A model generated the notes under the pieces. It was not told the origin of the DNA. It saw only the letters and a list, made by a program, of their open reading frames with translations, and did no database searches. From Boletus sp. NGJ (Eukaryota > Basidiomycota > Agaricomycetes > Boletales > Boletaceae), in contig JAGTXK010000139.1 of assembly GCA_019096195.1 (NCBI GenBank), positions 310,001 to 374,000 on the forward strand: 64,000 bases of DNA, given 5' to 3'. This document shows positions 22,572 to 38,500 of the stretch, piece by piece. The translations under genes and the position numbers were made by a program. The number at the start of each line of letters is the position of its first letter. Position 1 is the first letter of the stretch.

Positions 22572-22942
22572 CTCTGAATACTATCCGCGTATCATCGGTT
22601 CTGGTACCGAAATCTCAAATTTGCAAAGCGAGTTGGCGAGTACGCGATAAAGATAACCATGTCCATGATCTGAAGCAGTATGTACGTACATTCCACCGTT
22701 ACCAAGCATTCAACCGACGTTCTGGCTACATCCATGGACGCGTTCAGTTCGCAATGGATATACAAGTAAAGCTATCTGGCTTTGAGATGACCACGGTCTC
22801 GCAAACCGCGAATGAATCCACTGAAATCAATCAATCACATAGTACGATACAAAAATATCGGAAATCGGACAAAAATCGTCCTAGAAATGGTCCTTATGAC
22901 ACAGAAAAGAATTCGTGGAAGCGGTAATAAGGATCATTTTAT
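22572..22942. other. Convergent 3' spacer agmatinase/PalI
   Basis: The 371 bp between two stop codons is AT-richer than its flanks. I see nothing coding. Confidence 0.5.
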
Positions 22943-24700
22943 TCAACGTTTGTTTCCCCATTGACCAGGAGCGCCTGATTGACCGGATTCATACGTTGGG
23001 GGGCTGTCGGTGTATTGTGCCGACGAAACTGGTGGAGGGGCCATTGTGATGCTGTTCCTCGGACCCCTGGGACCCCTGACGGGACTGACGCTCGTCGGCG
23101 CACCGACAACTTGGGTATCAATCATAAGTGGCGATTGCGACACTGGTGGGGGAGTTGGGTTTGGAGGAGCCTGGTAATGTCCATAATAAGGATCACTGTA
23201 GGGATCGTTTATTTGTGGGGCGGGCACGGTGGTCGCGCCGTATGCACCTCCGCCAGGCATGTAGCCGCGATCGGGCTGGGTAGGGGTTCTACGGGTATTG
23301 TATGGAATTCCATATGGTGATTGGGAAGGGTTATCAACTATGGCGGCTGTAGTGTTGTAAGTGTCCGGACTGAATGCGCCGTATGGATCGTAAGGTACAT
23401 GAGATTGTTCGACATACGGGTCACCTGAAAATGCATAAAGAGCAGAACAAAAAAGAAGTGAAAAGAAAACGTACGAGAAGTACCTCCGGGAATGTGACCA
23501 TATGCCTGCGGACTATACGGATCCTGGTTATAGTGGTTGCCTGGAGAAGAGTCGTACATGGCCGCTACGGGGGCCGGGATGGGAGCTGGGGTGCCGGACG
23601 ATGGCGGGTACACGGAGGGGGTAGTGGTGGTGGTGGTATGTGTGGTGTTACTTGACCGACGTTGTGGATAAGGGGATGCGTTGTTATATTCGTCCACAGC
23701 GCGAGTGCCAGGTGGAGCCTGCATATAGCCACTCCCTGCATATCCTCCTCGTGTGGTACGACCATACGTTCCCATACCAGCTTTTCCAGACGTAGACACG
23801 CTCTGGTTATCGCGGTAAGGTACGTCTTCCTCGAGGTATACTTCGTCTCCGTCCACGCGGGCCTTGAGTGGTTGAGATTGGTCATATTCGTTGAAGGCAG
23901 GCAGGCCAACCTCGGGTTGAGCTTGACGAGCCTTGCGGTCTGCCTCTGCTTTGACGGCGTCGAGGCGCATTTGCTCGTTGGCGTTGTAACCATTTTCACC
24001 GATGGGAGTGCCGGCTTTTGCTCCCCACGTATCGCGCGAACGACGACTGATGCAACATCTGCCAATGCCATAGAAGCAGCCGCTGAAGAAGAGAAGAATC
24101 CAGGCGACGAGAGTAAGCCAGACGGCATTACCGATTGATGCCGAGCCACCAGATACAGAATTCATGCGAGATTTTGCGACGAAAAAGATAGCGAGGTCAA
24201 AGACGAAAGCTACGAGAGCAACAAAAGCAGCAAATCCAGATATGCAGCTGCTGAAGCAAGTCATGGCCATCTCACGAACATGAGCAAGGAGGCCGAAAAG
24301 GGCGGCGATAGCGGCGAGGCCAAAAGCGGCGATGTGGAGTACGAGAACATAAGTGAGCCATTTCACGACGACTTGAGGTATTTGAATGGCGGTTGTGTTA
24401 CCAACAAGGGCGTTTACATCTTGGTAGGAGCATGAGGACTGTGCGACAGCAAAAGGAGAAAAACTGACCAAGCTGATATCCAACGGTGGCGTTCGAGCAG
24501 GTAGTCGAGGAACCTATGGTCATGCAATAACCCAGAGTTCCAAAGGTGATATCGCCATTTAGATTGTCGGCGGCAAGGGAGGCTTTGAGGAAGTAGACGG
24601 ACTTGATGAGTGGGACGGAAAAGGAGACGACGGCGAGGATGACTGTCGCAGCGAGGGTGATGACGAAGCCCGGCGTGGCTGGTCTAATCAAGCTGCTCAT
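22943..24700 (-). CDS. SUR7/PalI (Rim9)-type tetraspan membrane protein
   Basis: Plasma membrane protein of the SUR7/PalI family; Rim9/PalI assists the pH sensor PalH/Rim21 in the pathway that activates PacC. ATG 24700 gives MSSLIRPATPGFVITLAATV, matching the family start. Four membrane segments follow: VITLAATVILAVVSF, WLTYVLVLHIAAFGLAAIAALF, SGFAAFVALVAFVFDLAIFF and WLTLVAWILLFFSGCFYG, with a cysteine-bearing extracellular loop. The long cytosolic tail is rich in P, Y, G and T, contains TTHTTTTTT, and ends near PPTYESGQSGAPGQW, a PPxY motif. Two or three introns. Pali versus another SUR7-family role cannot be settled here; PacC elsewhere in the window makes Pali attractive. Confidence 0.78.
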
Positions 24701-24744
24701 ATTGCTGGTGAGGGGGAAAGAGAGGAGGCGCGGTGGAACCGCCG

Positions 24745-25538
24745 TCACGATGTGTGGGGTGGCTGTGCTAATTCCCAGTGTAGATAGTTCAATGTCTTCC
24801 GCTCTCCTCGAACCAGCTTCCCGTTGTCCACCGTCCTCTTCCACTCAAACCCGTTCTTCTCAAACACCCTACGACTGCCTTCGTTCCCCGTAAACGCATA
24901 CCCCACCATGCGTCGAACACCCATCCGTGGAATCGCCCATCCATTCAGTATTGCCCCCATCGCTGCACTCATAATGCCCCGTCCGTGGTGGGATGGCGCA
25001 AGGTAGTCTGTCCCAGTCGGTCACCATCCTCCCTCTTTCGAGCACAACGTTACCCATACCTCCAAATGTCCACACAATGCTCGGATCCCCGATTGCTTTC
25101 CCGTTGTTCGCCTCCACCGCCCGCTTCCTCTCGTCGGGATCGAGCACCTCCTCCATTTGCGCGCGGTTGATTCCGATGTCCCCAATATAAATGTCTGTCC
25201 CATCCAGGAGAACCTCCCTTAAGTGCCTGACCGGACACCCCCCCCACCACTTTCAACGGACCCTCTGCCCGATCTTCCTCTCTCAGCTCCCCCAGGACAT
25301 CCTCGCTTTGCTTTACAATGTGCGCAAGCCACTCCTCCGCGTACTCGTCACGGTATGGAATTGGCGGTCCTTCCAACCATACCGATACCCTAGGATCATT
25401 GATGATGGGGGCGAGGCTCTTGGCGTCGCTCATGCGCGGAGCTGTTAGAATAATGTTGTCGTTGGGAGCAGGAAGACGTAGAAAGGGCTCTCCAGTCTGG
25501 GGATTTGTCTCGAGCGGATATAGCTGGCCACCTGGCAT
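24745..25538 (-). CDS. GNAT family N-acetyltransferase
   Basis: Acetyl-CoA dependent acetyltransferase of the RimJ/RimL-like GNAT group; substrate unknown. ATG 25538 gives MPGGQLYPLETNPQTGEPF, the start common to Agaricomycete members. The core reads IILTAPRMSDAKSLAPIIND, VWLEGPPIPY, IYIGDIGINR, and across the last intron GDYLAPSHHGRGIMSAAM, where HHGRGI is the acetyl-CoA pyrophosphate loop. It ends with a C-terminal GNEGSRRVFEKNGFEW block. Introns lie near 25230 and 25000. Its stop codon is only 44 bp upstream of the PalI ATG on the same strand, so the PalI promoter must lie inside this gene. I cannot tell protein from small-molecule acetylation. Confidence 0.85.
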
Positions 25539-25705
25539 ACTTGGCTTTGGAGTCTCCCTACCACAACAGCGTAGATGGATAGAGTCAGCGTTGAATTGAG
25601 TCAGACTGAATCAGTATGTCCCTGCTGTGCCGGTAGCGCTCGTGTGTCTAAAACAATGACACATAAAATCTAAAGTATCCTACTCCATCACCAGCTTCGA
25701 GAGAA

Positions 25706-29139
<3,434 letters not shown>

Positions 29140-29178
29140 TCTGAACGGTACTAGAGATCGATAACCCGCCAACGCCCT

Positions 29179-29181
29179 CAT
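29179..29181 (-). promoter_or_regulatory. Alternative upstream ATG of AlaRS
   Basis: A true ATG 14 codons upstream and in frame with the main start, without an intervening stop. It adds [14 protein letters not shown]: three arginines, no acidic residue, hydrophobic spacing, as in mitochondrial presequences. Leaky scanning or alternative transcription starts could yield two forms. Confidence 0.55.
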
Positions 29182-29230
29182 TCAATATAAAGATCTCAAA
29201 TAAAACTCGGGTGACTCGCTCATAACCAAC

Positions 29231-29238
29231 TCACGTGA
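29231..29238. promoter_or_regulatory. TCACGTGA palindrome in AlaRS/EF-2 divergent promoter
   Basis: An 8 bp perfect palindrome lies 50 bp from the upstream AlaRS ATG and about 195 bp from the EF-2 ATG. Extended E-box of the Cbf1/USF/TFEB class. The shared promoter serves two translation genes. Confidence 0.45.
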
Positions 29239-29431
29239 TTACAATAGATGAGATTAGATAACGATGTGGCTGTGCACTGTGTCTATCTACCTGCCCTGAA
29301 TGCGATCGATAACTCGTCCGACTCTTTGATCTTCCACACCGAACGACGGTCCCGGTGCTTGCAACCGACTCATTCCTTCCACATTTAAAGTCCCCTTTCT
29401 ACACTTTTTCTCTCTGTAACTTTTAGACATC

Positions 29432-32400
29432 ATGGTGTATGTTCTCTCTTTTACTCTCCTCAATCATTGCCATGCTCATCATCCCTCTCCTATCCCATCA
29501 GTAACTTCACCGTAGGTGAGACCGCCCGCCTATCCCATTTCCACCCGTGCCTCATCCTCAACAGACCAGGTCCGCGGTCTCATGGATCAGCCCACCAACA
29601 TTCGTAACATGAGTGTCATCGCCCATGGTCAGTGTCGCTCTGCCATCGCTCCATATCGCCATCTCATCTATCCCCTAGTCGATCATGGAAAATCCACCCT
29701 CACTGACTCCCTTGTCTCCAAGGCTGGTATCATCGCATCAGCAAAAGCTGGAGAAGTGCGCTTCACAGATACCCGTCCAGACGAAAAGGAGCGTGGTATC
29801 ACCATTAAATCGACCGCCATCTCCATGTACTTTGAAATGGACAAGGAAGAAGTCGAAGTCATCAAGCAAAAAACAGACGGTACGAGCAGGTGTCTATACA
29901 CAGACTTTCCCAGTCTTACCAATCCGATCCCATCAGGCAACGAATTCTTAATCAACTTGATCGACTCGCCCGGGCACGTCGACTTCTCTTCAGAGGTCAC
30001 CGCCGCCCTCCGCGTCACAGATGGTGCCCTCGTTGTCGTTGACTGTATCGAAGGTGTTTGCGTCCAGACAGAAACCGTCTTGCGCCAGGCTCTTACAGAA
30101 CGTATTAAACCCGTCGTCGTCATTAACAAGGTCGACCGTGCTCTCCTCGAGCTCCAAGTTCAGAAGGAAGACCTTTACCAGTCCTTCCAGCGCACAGTCG
30201 AGACCGTCAATGTCATCATCTCAACTTACCACGATGCTGCCCTGGGTGACGTCCAGGTCTATCCTGACAGGGGAACTGTCGCCTTCGGTTCCGGCCTCCA
30301 CGGGTGGGGCTTCACCCTCCGTCAGTTTGCCGGCAGGTACTCTAAGAAATTCAATGTCCCCAAGGACAAGCTTATTTCCAAGCTTTGGGGTGACAATTTC
30401 TTCAACACTGCGACGAAAAAATGGTCTACAAAGTCTGCGGATGCCGACGGCAAACCCCTCGAGCGTGCTTTCAACATGTTCGTGCTCGATCCCATATTCA
30501 AGATCTTTGATGCCGTCATGAAACATAAAAAGGACCAAGTTGAAACCATGTGCGAGAAACTTGAGATTAAGCTTACTTCCGAGGAGAAGGAGATTTCCGA
30601 TGCAAAGGTCCTCCTCAAGACCGTAATGCGCAAATTCTTGCCTGCCGGTGAGGCTCTCCTGGAGATGATAGTCATTCACCTACCCTCTCCCGCCACCGCT
30701 CAGCGCTACCGTGTCGAGACTTTATACGAAGGCCCCATGGATGACGAGTCAGCCATCGGTATCCGTGACTGTGACCCCAAGGGACCTCTCGTTCTCTACG
30801 TCTCCAAGATGGTCCCCACGTCCGATAAGGGCCGCTTCTACGCGTTTGGTCGTGTCTTCTCCGGAACTGTCCGTGCCGGTCCCAAGATTCGTATCCAAGG
30901 ACCCAACTATGTTCCTGGAAAGAAGGATGACTTGTTCGTCAAGTCTGTCCAACGCACTGTACTCATGATGGGTCGCTACATTGAACCTATTGAAGATTGT
31001 CCTGCAGGTAACATCATTGGTCTCGTCGGTATCGATCAGTTCCTGCTCAAGAGCGGTACTCTCACTACTTCTGAAACTGCCCACAACATGAGGGTTATGA
31101 AATTTTCCGTGTCCCCTGTAGTCCAGGTTGCCGTTGAAGTCAAGAACGCAGCCGATCTCCCCAAGCTTGTGGAAGGTCTCAAGCGTCTCTCCAAGTCCGA
31201 CCCTTGTGTCCAGGCGTGGATTGCCGAAACTGGTGAGCACATCGTTGCGGGTGCTGGAGAACTCCACTTGGAAATTTGCTTGAAGGTCAGATTCGCCACT
31301 TTTCTCTCATCCAGTCTTTGCTTAGGGGTTAACATAGGACCTGCAAGAGGACCACGCTGGTGTCCCTCTCAAGATCTCAGACCCTGTCGTTGGTTACCGC
31401 GAGACTGTGAAAACGGAATCTTCCATCGTTGCCCTCTCTAAATCACAGAACAAGCACAACCGTTTGTATGCGAAGGCTATGCCACTCGATGAGGAACTTA
31501 CCAAAGCTATCGAGGGTGGCATTATCAATGCTCGTGACGATTTCAAAGCCCGTGCGCGTATCCTTGCCGATGAATACGGTTGGGATGTCACCGATGCCAG
31601 GAAGATCTGGTGCTTCGGTCCTGAGACCACTGGTCCTAATTTGTTGGTTGACGTCACCAAGGGTGTGCAGTACCTCAATGAAATCAAGGATTCATGTGTT
31701 GCCGCATTCCAGTGGGCAACAAAGGAAGGTGTCTGTGCTGAAGAGAACATGCGTGGTATCCGTGTGAACGTCATGGATGTGACAGTAAGCCCATCCCTGT
31801 CGTTACTAGTATAGTATCTTGATCTGAAATATCCTTAGCTACACACTGATGCTATCCACCGAGGTGGAGGCCAAATCATCCCAACATGTCGGCGTGTTTG
31901 TTATGCTGCCTGCTTGCTTGCGACGCCAGCTCTCCAGGAGCCCGTTTACCTTGGTACAATTTTGCCAATTCTCGGTCTAACGTGGGGCTGACATTTGTCT
32001 TAGTTGAGATCCAATGTCCTGAGAATGCCATCGGTGGCATTTACAGTGTATTGAACAAGCGTCGTGGCCAAGTGTTCAGCGAGGAGCAGAGGCCTGGAAC
32101 GCCCATGTTTACTGTCAAGGCATATCTGCCTGTTATGGAATCCTTTGGCTTCAACGGGGATCTCCGTTCACAAACTGCAGGGCAAGCCTTCCCGCAGAGT
32201 GTGTTTGATCACTGGGAGATCATGAACGGCTGTAGGTGGTCGGTTTGAGTTGACGATGCTGGATACTGAGTGCATGTCGTTCTTAGCTCCTCTTGACAAG
32301 GGCAGCAAGCTCGAAGAACTCGTTAAGGGCATTCGTACGCGCAAGGGTCTCAAGGTAGGAACCATCCTTAGGCACTTTCTCCATGACCGCTAACATGTTT

Positions 32401-32452
32401 CGGTTCGTAGCCCGACATTCCCCCCCTCGATTACTATTACGACAAATTGTAA
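29432..32452 (+). CDS. EFT1: Translation elongation factor 2
   Basis: GTPase that drives ribosomal translocation in the cytosol. ATG 29432 opens a 5 nt exon (29432-29436); exon 2 is only 14 nt (29502-29515) and exon 3 starts at 29565. Spliced, these read [22 protein letters not shown] motifs: AHVDHGKST (split by an intron), [14 protein letters not shown] and NKVD. Domain IV has [19 protein letters not shown], where the His codon at 31857-31859 is the diphthamide site. The end is [10 protein letters not shown]. Six or more introns, mostly near the two ends, leave one long central exon. It is divergent from AlaRS. Pyrimidine-rich leader just before the ATG fits a highly expressed gene. Confidence 0.97.
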
Positions 32453-33140
32453 TTCGTGCCTGGATACCGGGATGCTGTAAAATCAGGTCTCCATGATTTG
32501 GGAATCTGTTGTAAGCTGTCGTATCACAACAATTTATCTCCTGTAATTCCTCGGTCACTTCTGTGGATAACATACCTGAATTCTCTCACTTGATCCGACT
32601 ATCTCCCAGTGCTGTGTCTGGATGGGCAAGTACATTGGTTGTGACCCATGGCTGACAACTTTTGAACAGCGTTTCTCTAAACTGGCGTCGTCTGCAAAGA
32701 TTTGTTTGTAACGTCATCGCATTGCGAGTCATTTGATTCGAGGACGGCTGTTCCTGTGCCATTTCCTAACGAGGAGATTACCTACTAGGCTACACGTTTT
32801 TCGTGGCGCTCACGGGGCTCCTCGCGAGACGGACGTGTGAGGATACCGAGCTTGTGAGAACGGTCATGAGCCATATCGGCGCGCATTTGGTGGCATGGAC
32901 TGGACTGGGAGACAGAAAACGAGAGGGTGGTAGTGAAGGGAGTAGAGATGCTGGTACTGGGTGAGGAGGGATCCGAGTTACCCCTGAGAACGAGTATTGC
33001 AGGGCTGCTCCTCTGAATACATGCGGACTTAACACGTATCTATGCATGATAGGATCCATCGATGATTGGCCGGAATAATTCATCATCGAAACGAGTCAGT
33101 GACCAGTGGTTGACGTGACTACCAACTTACCTTCTTCATT
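32453..33140. other. Tandem spacer after EF-2, no gene seen
   Basis: The 688 bp hold the EF-2 3' end and the promoter of the next gene. A 98-codon minus-strand frame (32790-33086) is proline- and serine-rich but lacks any motif or splice context, so I leave it uncalled. Confidence 0.5.
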
Positions 33141-34738
33141 ATGATCCCATATCTCGCTGAGCTACCCCCAGAGATATACTCCGGGATATTGGAACGTGTC
33201 CCTCGGGACGAACGGCAACAGACGGCCTTGTCTCTCACCAGAGCTATCCCAAGATCCCCGGTGCCTTTGCACCACTTATTTGAGTGCATCCAACTCAAGT
33301 CAGCGGAGAGTGTGGTGCAGCTATATCGTCGACTACGAGGACGCCTCGAGGAACCACACTGGATTAAAGAATTCTCTCTTGAAACATGGAGTGTAGATGC
33401 AGACGTGGTGGTCAACCTACTGGCTTTCCTCTCGCGTCTTTCCAGGATCACGCTGTTTGTTGGGCCAAATTTTGCGCCGGAACATCTGGATGAGATGCTG
33501 GAGAAGCCGAGGGAGGCCTTGCGTTACATTTCATTGCGTTTCAGACCGTAGTAAGGCGCGGTGCTTCTCGTAACCAAAGCTTGCCGCTAACCGCGACTTC
33601 AGTGTGCAAAGAGCAACCTACTATCAGTTTCTTAAGGTGGGAGGAGGCAGCACAAGTATGCTCGGCTCGCTAACTTGGAAATCAGGGTGCATACTTTGAC
33701 ACTGCCCTAGAGGCCCTCTCTCGATGGCCGACAACCAACTTCCCCACCTTATCGATTGTACAAGACCCTCTGGACGCCGAAATAGCCCGCAGATGCCATT
33801 TCGCACAACCCCTGGTGTTCTTCCGCCTTGACCTGATCAATACGTTGGCTTGTTCGACATACCTCCACTCTCTGACGAGTTTGCGACTGCGAATTCCGTC
33901 CAGACAAGTCGCTCCTTTTCTCTTCAGCTCACCTCGTTCTATACCTGGACTGCGTATCTTGGATTTGTCGACGTGCAATATTCGATTGACTGATGTGGAG
34001 GCGCTGACGGCACGGTTCCGCCAGTTAGAGCATTTGATAGTAGATGGGTGCAACATGACGTGGGGCGACGCCCAGGAGAGTGAATGGGCCACCGTCGGAA
34101 AGGCATGTGCATTAACGACCGTCAAGGCAGCCAAAGGACGCGAGAAAAGGCTCAAGACTTGGCTAGAGGCTCACGTTGTTCGCACCAGCCCGGACCCAGA
34201 ACCCGCGACCGTATCCACAGAAGAGATTGCTGTAGCTAGACGCGCCCGCCCGGGTCGTCGTGGATTGGCCGCTGCAACGATATCATTGAGAGATCCGCCA
34301 ACAAACACGACAACCCCCGTCATTCGAGCGAACACAGTGGTCCCAAAAGTTCGTATAATCCCATCACCTCCAACTCTCCGTTCCTTGAGCACGACCACAA
34401 GCACGTTACACCAGAACAAACACGACGCCATTCGAGCTCAGTTCGAGAGAGGTTGGGATGAAGGTCTCGCTCAACTCACCGCCATCCGGAGCAGACTGTA
34501 CCAGTCATGGAAAAATGGCGTGAAGATGATGTATATCGCCGGTGACCAAGGTATGGAAGAGGGCTTCGAGGGTTTGGTAGACGTCGACGGAGAAGCTGCG
34601 TTCTACGGGCGAGATGGGTCTGGGAACGCGTGGTCGGCACCAGTGTTGTGTCTGGTAGGTGGAGTCCCCAACTCTGTTCAGCATGTGGATGGATGCGGCC
34701 ATGCCGCAGCTAGTTGTGTGTGGCCAGATCGTATCTAG
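33141..34738 (+). CDS. F-box-like leucine-rich protein
   Basis: ATG 33141 gives MIPYLAELPPEIYSGILERVPRD, a divergent F-box (LPPEIYSGIL), then leucine-rich segments: DADVVVNLLAFLSRLSRITLF, YLHSLTSLRLRIPSR and GLRILDLSTCNIRLTDVEALTAR, LRR-like. Two small introns lie near 33550-33600 and 33635-33685. The C-terminal third is different: basic low-complexity sequence (VARRARPGRRGLAAATISL), then QFERGWDEGLAQLTAIRSR and NAWSAPVLCLVGG. This long C-terminal addition is shared among basidiomycete relatives as far as I recall. Role as a ubiquitin-ligase adaptor is inferred from the N-terminus only. It is convergent with FHIT, 64 bp away. Confidence 0.72.
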
Positions 34739-34802
34739 GAAGATGAAACAAACTGATGTACACCAACTATGGAAACGAAGGTGGAGACAGGATCACTCTC
34801 GT

Positions 34803-35449
34803 CTAAACAGAAGACTGGTGAGGGTGGATCAGCAAGGCTCGTAGCCAGTCAGCTTCCTTCTCCATCTCTGCAAGGGACCGAGGCGGTCGATTGTCGTCGG
34901 CGTCAACTGCCAGCGGTTGGAAGCGGCCATCAACGCCTTTCGTGTCTATGAAATGCTGATGGAGAGATGCTTCTGACCGTTCTAGAGTGGGGTATATGTC
35001 GTCCATCCTCCCGGCGAAATAGTCTCCCTTGAATTTCCGAGGAAGAATATGGAAGTGGACGTGTGGTATGGACTGCCCCTGCAGCCTTGCCGTCCTAGAG
35101 ATGGATGAATTTAGAATAGCCGAATCGTCGTTGGAAACTACCTGACACGCTACGGTGAGTGAGTCTGCACCGTATGCTTTTTCAATCACACGACCGACGT
35201 GTTGGACGGAAGTGATGAGGGACGTCAACTCGGGCGTTGTGAGGTCCGCCAGCCTCGGGACGACACGGGTGGGTATGACCAGAACATCTTAGGGTGGTTG
35301 AGTGCATGAGTCGATGTGGGGAAAGAACGAGACTCACGGCCGGGCACGATTGGTTTGAGGTTCACTATGGCGTACGATAAGGCGGTTCGATAGAAAGCCT
35401 GTCTGGTCACCTCAATGGTGGAAAATAACAATGGGGTAGACAAGGTCAT
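34803..35449 (-). CDS. FHIT: HIT hydrolase, FHIT type (diadenosine triphosphatase)
   Basis: Histidine-triad hydrolase that cleaves Ap3A to AMP and ADP; yeast homolog is HNT2. ATG 35449 gives MTLSTPLLFSTIEVTRQAFY, and the conserved ALSYAIVNLKPIVPG follows. After an intron: VLVIPTRVVPRLADLT and HVGRVIEKAYGADSLTVACQ. After a second intron comes the catalytic block IPHVHFHILPRKFKGDYF with the HxHxH triad, then the FHIT-specific loop and Tyr-bearing DDIYPTLE. The C-terminal helix SLAEMEKEADWLRALL closes it. The triad is intact. It is divergent from FCP1 with 119 bp between starts. Confidence 0.9.
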
Positions 35450-35568
35450 CGTAGGGTCCAAGTTCACGGTGTGTGCACAGCCACTCGTACTACCTTCAAC
35501 AGCATATCCGTCTGACGACATATCCGCCAGTTCTTCCACTTGCTCTGACTTGGCCAGTCCTGGAAGAC

Positions 35569-38500
35569 ATGTCCAGTCCGACGGACCTACATTTACCTCC
35601 AAGTCTCCCATATCCCATAAAGGTTGCCTGCCTGGATGTGAAACAAGGTGCTGCCGTTCAGCGCGGAACCCGTTTACTGAGCTATTCTTTCAAATATCTA
35701 TCCTCAACACCCGGAGCACGCCCTGAAATCCGCTTCGGAACATGGGACTCCCTCCTCGAGGGCACCGTGGAGGCCTGGGCTGTTCGTGTAGGTGACGAAA
35801 TCTCTCTCCAGAGGTCCAAGCAAAAGCCAGTGATCACAATCCTCGAACCTTGCAAGCATGGCGTCCAAGTCGGTGGCTTATGCGGGATCTGTGGGAAGGA
35901 CATGACTGCGTGGGTGGCATCTCTGTCTTCAACTGCTCTCTGGGTTTCACCCTTCATTTCCAGCTATGACTACACAGGCTTCTCTGATGCATCGCGTGCA
36001 TCTATCCAAATGACGCATTCTGCCTTCGGTCCAACCGTATCGATGGAGGAAGCACAGAGGATAGAGAAGGAGACCGCCGAACACCTCCTCAAGTCCAGGA
36101 AGCTATCCTTGATCGTCGATCTTGACCAGACAATCGTTCATGCAACTGTTGATCCTACGGTTGGTGAATGGATAGTGGAGGGGGGAGCTTGGGAGGCTAG
36201 GCAATTTAAAAAGTCGTCCACAACGCCGCCCAAAGACGATGGTTCCCACTCTTCAGATGACGCGACACCAGAAGAGGACGTATGCAATCCCAACTGGGAC
36301 GCCCTTAAAGATGTTCACAAGTTTCGACTCGGTCCGGAATCATTCGCTCTACCTTTATCGAAAGGGCCCCCCAAAGTCAAAGGGAAGCAAAAAGTCATTC
36401 AAAATGAGGGCTGTATGTATTACATCAAACCTCGGTACGTTGTTTATCTGTACATGAGAATTCCTCGAATGTCTATCCTTGTGTCTGCGCAGGCCGGGCC
36501 TGCAGGACTTCCTCCGTAAACTGTCCACGAAATACGAGATGCATGTGTATACCATGGGTACTCGCGCCTATGCGGAAGAGGTCTGTGCTGCCATCGATCC
36601 TAATAGAAGAATATTTGGGGGTCGGATCTTGAGTAGGGATGAAAGCGGGAGTGAGTGTCCTGTATCATGTCCGCTAGATCATCGCTCATGTTTCTTAGGT
36701 CTCACACAAAAGAGTCTACAACGACTCTTCCCGTGTGATACATCCATGGTTGTCATCATCGACGATCGGGCGGATGTCTGGGAGTGGAGTCCAAACTTGA
36801 TCAAAGTTATCCCTTGTGAGTCTTCTTAGACAAGTCCTAGAAGGATAAGCTAACGTTCGTAAAAGACGACTTCTTCGTAGGTATCGGGGACATCAACTCT
36901 GCGTTTCTTCCAAAGATAGAGCCACTGGCACCTACAGTGCACGCTCCGACGCTTGGTTAGTTTCCCCGTAAGGACTTTGCCGCCAGCCCTCTTATTCACG
37001 ATGATCAGGCAAACCGACTACTCCCCCGGCACCAAGCGCGTCAGTAGTACCACCCCCTTCGCCATCTCCGCCCCCCCAGCCTGAAGAGCGCGAGCGCGCC
37101 GAGATCGAATCCAAGGCCTTGCTGACGCAGAATTCTTTGGCACTCGAGGCTCAAGTAGAGGAACGACCTTTGGCAAAGAAGCAAGAAGAATTACAGGGTA
37201 TAGCGATCTGATTCGAGAGCTGCTCCTATGATAACGCTTTCACAGATGCTGAGCACACTGTTGCATCAAAAGGCAACGTCAAGATGGAGCATGCAAGAAA
37301 GGCGCTGTTGAAAAACGACGACGTTGAACTACGAAGAGTTGGCATGGTAAGTAATTAAAATGTTACAATCCGTATTTTAAGTGCATTAAGCGCACCTCTA
37401 CAGTTGTTGGAAGATGTCCATCGGCAATTTTTCGATGCTTATGATCAACGTTCCCCTGAGGAAAGGGACAAAAGGCGCAGATCGGGCAATGAACAACCGC
37501 CACTTTCTACACCTTATGATGTGACAGTGAGTGTCTAGATATATCGTGTTTGATTTGCAGTCAATTCTCTTGATAGCACATCATTCGAGAGATGCGCTTT
37601 AGAACTCTCGATGGGGTCCATATTGTCTTCTCTAGTGTTATACCCCTTGACACGAAACCAGAAACTACGGAAATATGGAAAGTGGCACATATGTTCGGTG
37701 CTCGATGTTACACTGAATTGAACAACTTTACCACACACGTAGTCGCTGCTAAGGTTTGATTTCTCAGAACAATCAATGTCTTGTTTCTTCTGACGACCAA
37801 CATTAGCAAGGAACCGTCAAGGTCGACATGGCGCGCAAACGGGGTGGAATCAAAATAGTCTGGCTAGCTTGGTTCACGGATTCGATAGCTTTGTGGCGAC
37901 GACAAGCTGAGAGTCCGTACCTCCTTGAAGATCCCAATCGAAATGCGCCAAGTTTGAGCCCTAATATCGACCCCCATCCGATTTCTTCGGATCCAGAGCC
38001 AGATGCCGAGGACTGGGATGTCGAACCTACGCCTTCGGGAAACACAGCTCTGGAGCTCGCAGACATCGACTGGAATGACATCAACGATGAAGTCGAGGCA
38101 GCTATGAATGAGAGCGATGACGAAGAAGATCTCAAGAGCGAGCGTAGCGTGAGGAGCGCTATGGCATCGGAGGATGATGACATGACTGATGAGACCCGTA
38201 GTCAGCCTGGGTGCGTCTGTTGCTCGTCGGGGTGACATCTTTTGGCTCAATCGTTAGCGTTGTCGATTTAGCCCAAATTCAACCCCTCGACTGAAGCGGA
38301 AACGTCTGAGAAGTGTTACACCATCAGAGAACGGAATCACCGATCCGCAACAAGATATTTTGCGATCCCCCCTGTCTAAACGCAAGAAACTTGCTTCGAA
38401 TCGAACAGGAACATCGAAACTAAAGGAAGCATTCACCGCCGACGAAATCGCTTCCTCACGGCAGTCGAGAAGTCGTAGTCAGAGCACAGCAATGGATTCC

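Noticed and set aside
23662-24138. Long plus-strand frame opposite the PalI gene
   Set aside because: It mirrors the coding strand of a clear membrane protein; a shadow of its codon bias.
30749-31267. 172-codon minus-strand frame opposite EF-2
   Set aside because: Long antisense frames are expected against a strongly codon-biased gene; no motif.
32790-33086. 98-codon minus-strand frame after EF-2
   Set aside because: Proline-rich, no motif, no intron, no promoter signals.
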